Below, one piece after another: positions 1-6,038 of a stretch of DNA of 9,479 nucleotides. How positions within the stretch are numbered: position 1 is the stretch's first letter; each line of letters begins with the position of its first letter. Origin of the DNA: Comamonadaceae bacterium (GTDB taxonomy: Bacteria; Pseudomonadota; Gammaproteobacteria; Burkholderiales; Burkholderiaceae_C); contig CANLWQ010000059.1 in assembly GCA_947494405.1 (NCBI GenBank), forward strand, positions 1 to 9,479. Direction: 5' to 3'. The notes beneath the pieces were generated by a model that did no database searches, was not told the DNA's origin, and was given only the letters and a program-made list of their open reading frames with translations. The position numbers and the translations under genes are program-made.

Positions 1-1
1 A

Positions 2-28
2 CCTGCTGCTGAAGCCGAGAAGAAGTAA
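2..28 (+). CDS. 3' end of an unidentified upstream gene (partial)
   Basis: Frame 2 reads PAAEAEKK and then a TAA stop at 26-28; the start lies outside the window. The alanine/glutamate/lysine-rich tail resembles the charged C-terminal tails of some ribosomal or nucleic-acid-binding proteins, but eight residues cannot identify a family. The main support that this is a real gene end is the strong intrinsic terminator that begins 16 nt after the stop. Confidence 0.55.
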   Translation, partial: PAAEAEKK

Positions 29-43
29 TTTTTTGCTTCGAGC

Positions 44-71
44 AAAAGCCACCTTCGGGTGGCTTTTTTTT
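44..71 (+). terminator. Rho-independent terminator with UUCG tetraloop
   Basis: A perfect 10-bp stem (AAAAGCCACC at 44-53, GGTGGCTTTT at 58-67) closes the very stable TTCG tetraloop at 54-57, and a run of eight T residues spans 64-71. It lies just after the TAA at 26-28 and ends 16 nt before the next start codon, so it should insulate the upstream gene from the acyl-CoA synthetase. On the opposite strand the U-tract would be only four residues, so termination from the right is expected to be weaker. Confidence 0.93.
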
Positions 72-75
72 GTCC

Positions 76-81
76 TAAGAT
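76..81 (+). promoter_or_regulatory. Possible -10 element for the acyl-CoA synthetase
   Basis: TAAGAT matches the TATAAT consensus at four of six positions and sits 6 nt before the ATG at 88. Transcription from it would start at or next to the start codon. The terminator ends at 71, so the gene needs either its own promoter squeezed in here or readthrough. The corresponding -35 region (about 53-58, CTTCGG, inside the terminator stem) is not a good match. Confidence 0.3.
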
Positions 82-87
82 TCCTGC

Positions 88-1668
88 ATGACCAACTTGA
101 CATCCACTCCCAGCCCTGTGAATTCCATTGCCAGAAGCCAAACCTTGGGCGACATACTTAGGCGCACCGCTCAACGTCTTCCTGAAAAACCGGCCATTAT
201 TTGTGGTCAAACCGAATGGACTTATGCCCAATTCGACGCATTGGTAAACCGTTTGGCTGTGGGTTTGTTTGCCATGGGTATACAGACAGGCGACCATGTG
301 GCGATGTTGGCGCGCAATTCCCACGGTTTTGCTGCCATGCGTTTTGCTTTGGCCCGAATGGGTGCTGTTTTGGTCCCCATCAACTTCATGCTCAAAGCCG
401 ATGAGGTGGCTTACATACTTCAACATGCCCAAGCGCGGGTGCTGGTCACCGACAGTGAACTCACGTCCTTGGCACAAGCCGCCGCTGCCTTGGATACCCA
501 AGTGGCCGAGTTCATTTGGATACCTTCGGAAGCTGAGACGCTGCCAAGTCCTGGCATGCACAGCTTTCATACCTTGGCGGCCGCTGAGGGCGCTTTGCCA
601 ACGCCAGCTTTTTCAAGCGCCGATGTTTTGCAAATTGTTTACACCAGTGGCACCGAGTCAAGCCCCAAAGGTGCCATGCTGACCCATGACGCGGTACTGT
701 GGCAATACGTGAGTTGTGTGATCAATGCCGAAATCCATACAAATGATTTGGCCTTGCATTCGCTGCCGCTGTATCACTGCGCGCAGCTGGATGTTTTTTT
801 CGGACCGGCGGTCTATATGGGTAGCACCAACATCATCACAGCCAAGCCCACACCCGACAACCTATTGCCCTTGATCGAGCGTTTTGGCGTCACCAGTTTT
901 TTTGCGCCGCCAACCGTTTGGATTGCTTTGCTGCGTTCGCCTTTGCTGGACGCGAACAAACTGCATACCTTGGTTAAAGGTTATTACGGCGCCTCCATCA
1001 TGCCGGTTGAAGTATTGCGTGAACTGGCTTCACGTTTGCCCGGTGTGCGTTTATGGAATTTGTACGGTCAAACTGAAATTGCCCCCTTGGCTACCTTGCT
1101 AGGCCCTGAAGACCAATTGCGTAAACCCGGCTCCTGTGGCAAAGCGGTCATTCATGTGGAAACACGCGTGGTGGACGACAACATGTTCGATGTTCAAGCC
1201 GGCGGTGAGGTGGGTGAAATTGTTCACCGCTCGCCTCACCTCATGTTGGGTTACTACAAGGACGAAGAACGCACTCGGGCAGCTTTTGAGTCGGGATGGT
1301 TTCACAGCGGCGACTTGGCCACCATTGATGCAGAGGGCTTCATCACCGTGGTTGATCGTAAAAAAGACATGATCAAAACCGGTGGTGAAAATGTTGCCAG
1401 CCGAGAGGTGGAGGAAATGATTTACCGCCTGTCAGCTGTCAGTGAGGTGGCGGTGATTGGTTTACCAGACCCTAAATGGGTAGAGGCAGTCACTGCGGTG
1501 ATTGTTGTCAAGCAAGGATTTGGCTTGGCTGAGGAAGAGGTGATGAAGCATTGCCAGCAGCACATGGCAGGGTTTAAATGTCCTAAGCGAATTATTTTTA
1601 CCAAAGACTTACCCAAAAACCCCAGCGGAAAATTACTTAAGCGAGAACTGCGGCAACTTTACGCCTGA
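88..1668 (+). CDS. AMP-forming acyl-CoA synthetase (ANL superfamily)
   Basis: This 526-residue protein is predicted to activate a carboxylic acid with ATP to an acyl-adenylate and transfer it to coenzyme A. The ANL core motifs appear in order. The phosphate-binding loop is YTSGTESSPKG (185-195). The A5 motif is YGQTE (326-330). The adenine/ribose-binding SGD has Asp409. The hinge region is DRKKDMIKTGGENV (423-436). The C-terminal PSGK carries the expected catalytic Lys515. There is no signal peptide or membrane span, so it is probably cytosolic. The P-loop has Glu190-Ser191 where most members have Thr-Gly. The substrate cannot be read from sequence; medium/long-chain fatty, aryl or other acids are all possible. 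The ATG at 88 is the only ATG near the N-terminus that leaves room before the conserved core; it lacks a Shine-Dalgarno sequence. The gene stands alone, between a terminator and a convergent operon. Confidence 0.9.
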   Translation: MTNLTSTPSPVNSIARSQTLGDILRRTAQRLPEKPAIICGQTEWTYAQFDALVNRLAVGLFAMGIQTGDHVAMLARNSHGFAAMRFALARMGAVLVPINFMLKADEVAYILQHAQARVLVTDSELTSLAQAAAALDTQVAEFIWIPSEAETLPSPGMHSFHTLAAAEGALPTPAFSSADVLQIVYTSGTESSPKGAMLTHDAVLWQYVSCVINAEIHTNDLALHSLPLYHCAQLDVFFGPAVYMGSTNIITAKPTPDNLLPLIERFGVTSFFAPPTVWIALLRSPLLDANKLHTLVKGYYGASIMPVEVLRELASRLPGVRLWNLYGQTEIAPLATLLGPEDQLRKPGSCGKAVIHVETRVVDDNMFDVQAGGEVGEIVHRSPHLMLGYYKDEERTRAAFESGWFHSGDLATIDAEGFITVVDRKKDMIKTGGENVASREVEEMIYRLSAVSEVAVIGLPDPKWVEAVTAVIVVKQGFGLAEEEVMKHCQQHMAGFKCPKRIIFTKDLPKNPSGKLLKRELRQLYA

Positions 1669-1684
1669 AGGTTTGTCCCTGGGC

Positions 1685-2473
1685 TTAATGCACCGTGTAC
1701 CAAGGTGTGCCTAGCAAGGGGTCGGCCACCGGTATATCTTGCGCGCTGCAGCCTATGGCTTGGGACAAAACCATTTGCGCTAAGTCGGGTCGGTTATTGC
1801 GCTCGCTTAAATGTGCTGCCACCAACAGGTTCAAACCGTCGTGTTGCAAGTCGCTAGCCAATTGTGCTGATTCACTGTTGGACAAATGGCCCAGTCGACC
1901 TGAAATACGCTTTTTCAAAAATTCCGGGTAAGCCGATTGCGCAAGCAATTCGCTGTCATGGTTGCATTCCAGCAGCAATGCTTGGCAAGCCTTTAAAGCT
2001 TGCACCACATGCTCGCTGCCGTGTCCTAAATCGGTGACAACACCCAAACTGGTGTCGCCATCACTGCAACGAAGTTGCAGAGGTTCTCTGGCGTCATGGG
2101 GAACAGTGAAGGGCTGCAACTGCAAACTGCCAAGGCTCAGGGTTTGTCCATCTTTGACAAACTGCAGTTGCTCGCTAGGAAGTCCCCAGTCAAGCACGCC
2201 GCTGGCCAATGCGGTCCCCTTGCTCATCCATACTTGTAATGCCGATCGTTTGGCCAGTTGTTGGGTGTGACCGATGTGGTCTGCGTGTTCATGCGTGATA
2301 AAAACAGCGTCGAGGTCTTCCAGCCTTAAATCGGCCATGGCCATTCGACGCGACAACTCTTTCACGCTCAAGCCGCAATCAATCAATAGGCGAGACACCA
2401 AGGTGCCACAACGTGCTTCCACCAAGGTGGCGTTACCGGCGCTGCCACTGCCCAAGTTTTTGAACCGCAGCAC
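1685..2473 (-). CDS. MBL-fold metallo-hydrolase, YycJ/WalJ-type
   Basis: This 262-residue metallo-beta-lactamase-fold protein carries the metal-binding signature THEHADH (60-66). Further likely ligands are His126 (VPHDA), Asp148 (VTDLGH), His196 (GHLSN) and His221 (AHLSERNN). The N-terminus LGSGSAGN and the LECNHD motif (168-173) are typical of the YycJ/WalJ group, members of which have been described as 5'-exonuclease-like and linked to cell-wall homeostasis in Gram-positive bacteria. A nuclease role here is inferred from the family. The start is GTG at 2471-2473. It lies 4 nt after the bamC stop and yields the family's usual N-terminus MLRFKNLGSGS, so non-ATG initiation is favoured. There is no signal peptide, so the protein is likely cytoplasmic. 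It is the last gene of the minus-strand run and converges on the acyl-CoA synthetase with 16 nt between stops. No clear terminator hairpin is visible there. Confidence 0.88.
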   Translation of the reverse strand: MLRFKNLGSGSAGNATLVEARCGTLVSRLLIDCGLSVKELSRRMAMADLRLEDLDAVFITHEHADHIGHTQQLAKRSALQVWMSKGTALASGVLDWGLPSEQLQFVKDGQTLSLGSLQLQPFTVPHDAREPLQLRCSDGDTSLGVVTDLGHGSEHVVQALKACQALLLECNHDSELLAQSAYPEFLKKRISGRLGHLSNSESAQLASDLQHDGLNLLVAAHLSERNNRPDLAQMVLSQAIGCSAQDIPVADPLLGTPWYTVH

Positions 2474-2477
2474 TTAA

Positions 2478-3587
2478 TTACTGCAATTCTTTGACCAGCA
2501 ACTGTGCAATTTTTTGCGCGGTGGCCGATGCGTCAGGCTGGCCAGAGGCGTTCAAAATAGTGATGGTTGACGAAGTGTTGTTGGGGCTGATGATTTTCAG
2601 ACGGTATTGCTGAGGACCCACATTGTTCTTGGAGGAACTGAATAATTTGCTGAAGAAACCTTCCTCGGCCTCATCCGGCATGTCCACATAACGCACAAAG
2701 TAAATACCTTGCTTGCGGTCACGGTCTTCCACAGTGAAGCCATTGCGGTCAAGCAGCACACCCACACGACGCCATGCCACATCAAAGCCTTGGTTGAAGC
2801 TCACCGCGGGTTTGCCATCCAGACTGATGAGTTGGCTCGAGCTCTTAGCAACGCCACCTTCAAAAGCCTTGGTGTTGTCAGCAGTTGTGGGTGCAAGCCT
2901 GAGCATGATGCGACGCAGAAACTCTTTTTCTAATTCGGGGTCATTGGCCCGGGGCTGCCACACCGTGCTTCTGGCGAGTTTGTCTGAGTAAACCTCGATC
3001 ATGCCGCGGTGAACCACATACAACTCGGTGTGGTTGGATTCGGTGCGGTCTAAACGGATACGGAACTTATCGCGCTCGCCAGTGGAATACATACCATCGA
3101 GCACTTTGCCCAAATTGCGCCGAATAAAGTCTTGGGGCAATTTGGCGCGGTTTTCAGCCCATTCGGTTTCCATCACACCAATGGCTTGTTCATCGCGCTG
3201 CAGGCTGAAGCCTGATTCTTTCCAAAAATCGCGCACAGGAATCCACAGCTCTTCAGGAGGGCGAGCAATTTCAAGCCACATCTGGTTGCCCGAACGTTTG
3301 ACTTGGATATCGGCCAAGGCCAAGGGGCTGGTGAGGGGGCCCGTATCTGGGGTTTTAGCGCCACCGAGATCATTGGCACTGATGGTCCCGCCGGGTACAT
3401 CAAAACGTTTGTTGCGGGTGATTTTGCTTAGATCTGGAGGAACTTCCAGCGATGTAGGGGGTGGTGCTTCGGTTTGATTTTTGTAATTGACCTTATCGGT
3501 ATCCATGACGGAGCCACAAGCGGCCAAACAACAGACCCACATCATCAGAGCTAAGCGGTGAAAAACAGCAGTTTTCGTTCGTTGCAT
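2478..3587 (-). CDS. bamC: Outer membrane assembly factor BamC (NlpB-like lipoprotein)
   Basis: BamC is a lipoprotein accessory of the BAM complex, which inserts beta-barrel proteins into the outer membrane. The 369-residue protein begins with a basic then hydrophobic signal peptide ending in a lipobox, Leu21-Ala-Ala-Cys24. The residue after Cys24 is Gly rather than Asp, consistent with sorting to the outer membrane. A proline-rich linker of low complexity follows (about 25-95) and includes LEVPPDL (47-53); in E. coli the equivalent segment lies against BamD. Two C-terminal globular regions, about 100-232 and 255-369, correspond to the paired helix-grip domains of the family. It is slightly longer than the E. 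coli protein (344). It lies 22 nt after dapA, the same dapA-bamC order seen in gammaproteobacteria, and has one of the few clear ribosome binding sites in the window. Confidence 0.92.
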   Translation of the reverse strand: MQRTKTAVFHRLALMMWVCCLAACGSVMDTDKVNYKNQTEAPPPTSLEVPPDLSKITRNKRFDVPGGTISANDLGGAKTPDTGPLTSPLALADIQVKRSGNQMWLEIARPPEELWIPVRDFWKESGFSLQRDEQAIGVMETEWAENRAKLPQDFIRRNLGKVLDGMYSTGERDKFRIRLDRTESNHTELYVVHRGMIEVYSDKLARSTVWQPRANDPELEKEFLRRIMLRLAPTTADNTKAFEGGVAKSSSQLISLDGKPAVSFNQGFDVAWRRVGVLLDRNGFTVEDRDRKQGIYFVRYVDMPDEAEEGFFSKLFSSSKNNVGPQQYRLKIISPNNTSSTITILNASGQPDASATAQKIAQLLVKELQ

Positions 3588-3596
3588 TACAGGGTG

Positions 3597-3602
3597 TCCT
3601 CT
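3597..3602 (-). promoter_or_regulatory. Ribosome binding site of bamC
   Basis: Read on the minus strand, AGAGGA lies 9 nt before the bamC ATG, in the 22-nt gap after the dapA stop. It is the clearest Shine-Dalgarno match at any start in this window and supports the ATG at 3585-3587. Confidence 0.75.
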
Positions 3603-3609
3603 GGGGGAA

Positions 3610-4491
3610 TCAAATCAAGTCACAGTTGCGCATAGCGTTTTCCAACGCTGCTTGCAAGTGTGAGCTTAGGGGGGTCAGGGGCAAGCGCAAGGCAGGGCTG
3701 CAATGCCCCATGCGATGAACTGCCCATTTAACGGGAATGGGATTGGATTCGGTGAACATGTTTTTGTGCAGCACCAGCAACTGTCGTTGTATAGCCATGG
3801 CTTGCTGGGCATTGCCCGCCATAGCGGCAAGGCACAACTCATGCATCAGTTTGGGAGCGATGTTCGCCGTGACGCTGACATTGCCATGACCGCCGCACAG
3901 CATCAAAGCCACGGCTGTGCCATCGTCACCCGAATAAATGGAGAAGCCTTTAGGGGCATCATGAATCAGCCACTGCGCACGTTCAATATTACCGGTGGCT
4001 TCCTTGATGCCAATGATGCCGTCAATTTGCGCCAAACGCATCACAGTGTCGTGCTGCATATCGGCAACGGTTCGGCCAGGCACGTTGTACAAAACCATGG
4101 GCAAATCGACCGCTTCGGCGATGGCGCGAAAGTGTTGGTATTGGCCTTCTTGGGTGGGCTTGTTGTAATAGGGCACAACTTGCAGTTGGCAATCTGCACC
4201 CACTTGTTTGGCAAAGCGAGCCAACTCAATGGCTTCTGAGGTCGAGTTAGCGCCGCATCCCGCCATGATGGGTACGCGTCCGCTGGCTTGCTCAACAGAC
4301 ACACGGATGATTTCGCAATGCTCTTGAACAGACACGGTAGGCGACTCGCCCGTGGTGCCCACCACGCCAATGCAGTCAGTGCCTTGCTCGATATGCCAAT
4401 CTATCAGTCGACGCAGAGCAGGGTAATCAATGCTGCCGTCTTCGAGCATTGGCGTGATCAAGGCCACGATGCTTGCACGTATGGGTTTCAT
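3610..4491 (-). CDS. dapA: 4-Hydroxy-tetrahydrodipicolinate synthase
   Basis: DapA condenses pyruvate with aspartate-4-semialdehyde, the first committed step to diaminopimelate and lysine. The product is cytosolic, a TIM-barrel lyase of 293 residues (E. coli 292). Key residues align with E. coli at a constant offset of two. Thr46-Thr47 lie in GVVGTTGES, Tyr109 in VVPYYNKP, Tyr135 in LYNVPGR, and Arg140 binds the semialdehyde carboxylate. Lys163 in GIKEATGN is the Schiff-base lysine. Residues that bind lysine for feedback inhibition in E. coli are largely kept (Ser50, His58, Asn82, Glu86, Tyr108), but the position of E. coli His53 is Val55. The ATG at 4489-4491 fits the family's N-terminus ([15 protein letters not shown]). 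No strong ribosome binding site precedes it. It lies 36 nt after the methyltransferase stop and 22 nt before bamC. Confidence 0.97.
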   Translation of the reverse strand: MKPIRASIVALITPMLEDGSIDYPALRRLIDWHIEQGTDCIGVVGTTGESPTVSVQEHCEIIRVSVEQASGRVPIMAGCGANSTSEAIELARFAKQVGADCQLQVVPYYNKPTQEGQYQHFRAIAEAVDLPMVLYNVPGRTVADMQHDTVMRLAQIDGIIGIKEATGNIERAQWLIHDAPKGFSIYSGDDGTAVALMLCGGHGNVSVTANIAPKLMHELCLAAMAGNAQQAMAIQRQLLVLHKNMFTESNPIPVKWAVHRMGHCSPALRLPLTPLSSHLQAALENAMRNCDLI

Positions 4492-4527
4492 TTGGGCTGG
4501 TAGGGCAATAAGGTTGATGCTGTCATT

Positions 4528-5091
4528 CTAGCTTTTCCCTGTTCCAGCAGAGCTGCCTGCGAAGCGTGTTGTGCGGTCTTGGCCGGGGAGTACAGCAACA
4601 ACGCGTTGAACATACCTGTCAGGGGAGTTCAAAAACACATCCTCATAGGCCACGATTCTCATGTCTTGGCACATTTGTAAGAGCTCCCCATGCGCTAGCA
4701 AGAACTCTTCTCTGGAGGGTTTGCCAACAGTCTCATTGCCATGTGCAAAGGTTTCGTAAATCAAAACCCCATGGGGTTTGAGGCTTGCCAGTACATCTGC
4801 AAAGCCAGGTCGCCACAGGTAATTCGTGACAACCACTGCATCGAACTGCCGGCCTGAAAGAGGCCAAGGGGCGTTTTCCAAATCAGCGCATAAAGTTTCG
4901 CCAAAAGATTGGGCAGAGTTCAACGCATTTTCATCTCGGTCCACGCCCAGCACATGTAAGCCTTGGGTTTGCAAATACTGCATATGCCGGCCACTGCCAC
5001 ACGCCACATCCAGTACATGGGCTTGGTCGGGAATCAGGTGCGCCCAGCGCATCAGCCAAGGCGAGGGTGCTGGTACAGGTGGGTGTGTCAA
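4528..5091 (-). CDS. Class I SAM-dependent methyltransferase (small, TehB-like fold)
   Basis: This 187-residue cytosolic protein has the Rossmann-type SAM-binding motif I, LDVACGSGRH (27-36). An acidic ribose-binding Asp51 follows in GVDRD, Asp70 sits in CADLE, and FDAVVVTNYLWR (83-94) forms the post-motif strand. The downstream YETFAHGNETVGKPSREEF (112-130) resembles a compact proteobacterial family annotated only as class I SAM methyltransferase. The substrate is unknown. The only plausible start that keeps the N-terminus is TTG at 5089-5091, which overlaps the TGA of the preceding reductase as TTGA; upstream codons back to the next in-frame stop offer no ATG or GTG. The internal Met14 is an alternative start but would remove sequence before the first helix. 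The overlap implies translational coupling. The C-terminus after about residue 170 is Ser/Gly-rich and probably disordered. Confidence 0.85.
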   Translation of the reverse strand: MTHPPVPAPSPWLMRWAHLIPDQAHVLDVACGSGRHMQYLQTQGLHVLGVDRDENALNSAQSFGETLCADLENAPWPLSGRQFDAVVVTNYLWRPGFADVLASLKPHGVLIYETFAHGNETVGKPSREEFLLAHGELLQMCQDMRIVAYEDVFLNSPDRYVQRVVAVLPGQDRTTRFAGSSAGTGKS

Positions 5092-5906
5092 ATTGATGTG
5101 GGGCGAAATTCTTTTTTAACGGCTTTGAGCACCATGTGCTCGACCAACCAAGGCGCAAACAGTTTGAGCCAGCGGCCGATTTTGCCTTGCGCGGTCATGA
5201 CCACTTCTCGCCGACGGCGAACCATGGCGTAAATAATGAGTCTTGCGCAGTCTTTCACTGGCATGGCTTTGTCTTCATGTAAGCCGCTCACGCCAGCGGT
5301 TTGTCCTTGGGCGTTCAGGCCATGGACGCGAATATTGGTAGCCACCACACCAGGGTAGGCGATGGTCACACTCACACCAGCGTCTTTGACTTCAGCGCGC
5401 AAAGCTTCAAAAAATCCCGTCATGGCAAATTTGCTGGCGCTGTAAGCGGTTCGCCCAGGAACACCGACTAAACCTGCCAAAGACGACACCGCCACGATAC
5501 GGCCATGGCTTTGTTTCAGGTAAGGCAGTGCGGCATGGGTACAGCAGACCGCACCCCATAAATTGACCCGCATCAATTCTTCATACCAGCTGAGGGCTTG
5601 GGCATTCACGTCTTCAAACAAAGCATGGGCAGACACGCCTGCGTTGTTGATCAAAATATCCAAGCTACCCAACTGACTGACGGTGGTTTCTACCAAGTGA
5701 CGACACTGTTGTTCATCGGTGATGTCGGTGGGCATGATGAGGGTGCGCGCACCCATGGCCATGCAGTCTGCGGCCACGGATTGCAAGCGAGCTGCGTTGC
5801 GCGCAGCCAGTACCAGCATGGCTTGTAAACCATGTCTGCGAGCGAGTTGGCGGGCCAGCTCAGCGCCTATGCCGTCGGATGCGCCAGTGATGATGATGTT
5901 GGGCAT
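5088..5906 (-). CDS. Short-chain dehydrogenase/reductase (SDR)
   Basis: A classical SDR of 272 residues, predicted to be an NAD(P)H-dependent oxidoreductase. It has the dinucleotide-binding TGASDGIG (7-14), AAR (34-36) after strand 2, NNAG (87-90) and Asn115. The catalytic triad is Ser141/Ser142, Tyr155 and Lys159 in YSASK, and YPGVVATN (184-191) follows. The Ala-Arg after strand beta-2 hints at NADPH preference. The C-terminal region (about 228-272) is basic and contains an amphipathic stretch, KIGRWLKLFAPWLVEHMVL, which could contact membrane. The substrate cannot be assigned. The ATG at 5904-5906 follows directly on the TAA of the small membrane ORF with no gap and no ribosome binding site, so reinitiation is likely. 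Its stop overlaps the start of the methyltransferase. Confidence 0.92.
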   Translation of the reverse strand: MPNIIITGASDGIGAELARQLARRHGLQAMLVLAARNAARLQSVAADCMAMGARTLIMPTDITDEQQCRHLVETTVSQLGSLDILINNAGVSAHALFEDVNAQALSWYEELMRVNLWGAVCCTHAALPYLKQSHGRIVAVSSLAGLVGVPGRTAYSASKFAMTGFFEALRAEVKDAGVSVTIAYPGVVATNIRVHGLNAQGQTAGVSGLHEDKAMPVKDCARLIIYAMVRRRREVVMTAQGKIGRWLKLFAPWLVEHMVLKAVKKEFRPTSI

Positions 5907-6038
5907 TTAAAAACACATCCACAGTTGATTGGCCACCAGAAGTGCGAACTCAGGTTGCAAGTACAAACTGAACACCCACGCCGCAAGACCGAAGGCAATA
6001 AGCCAACCCAGGGTGACAGGTAAGGCATGGTTTTTCAT
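5907..6038 (-). CDS. 43-residue single-span membrane protein
   Basis: The ATG at 6036-6038 overlaps the TGA of the MFS gene (ATGA, 6035-6038), and the TAA at 5907-5909 abuts the ATG of the SDR gene. The product is 43 residues. It has a short basic N-terminus (MKNHALPV), one hydrophobic segment at about 8-27 (LPVTLGWLIAFGLAAWVFSLYL region), then QPEFALLVANQLWMCF. By the positive-inside rule the N-terminus would be cytoplasmic. I do not recognise a named family. The support for a real gene is the coupling at both ends, the exact fill of the gap between two solid genes, and a plausible membrane-protein composition. A longer in-frame reading from 6128 exists, but it overlaps the MFS coding region and adds unrelated residues. 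A role alongside the MFS transporter is possible but is inference. Confidence 0.7.
   Translation of the reverse strand: MKNHALPVTLGWLIAFGLAAWVFSLYLQPEFALLVANQLWMCF

Noticed and set aside
1669..1684. Terminator between the convergent acyl-CoA synthetase and MBL-fold genes
   Set aside because: The 16-nt gap has no stable stem with a T-run in either direction. Termination may be Rho-dependent or lie inside the opposing coding region.
3703..4239. 178-codon plus-strand ORF opposite dapA
   Set aside because: It lies wholly within dapA on the other strand, is His/Gly-rich without a recognisable domain, and is explained by the dapA sense frame.
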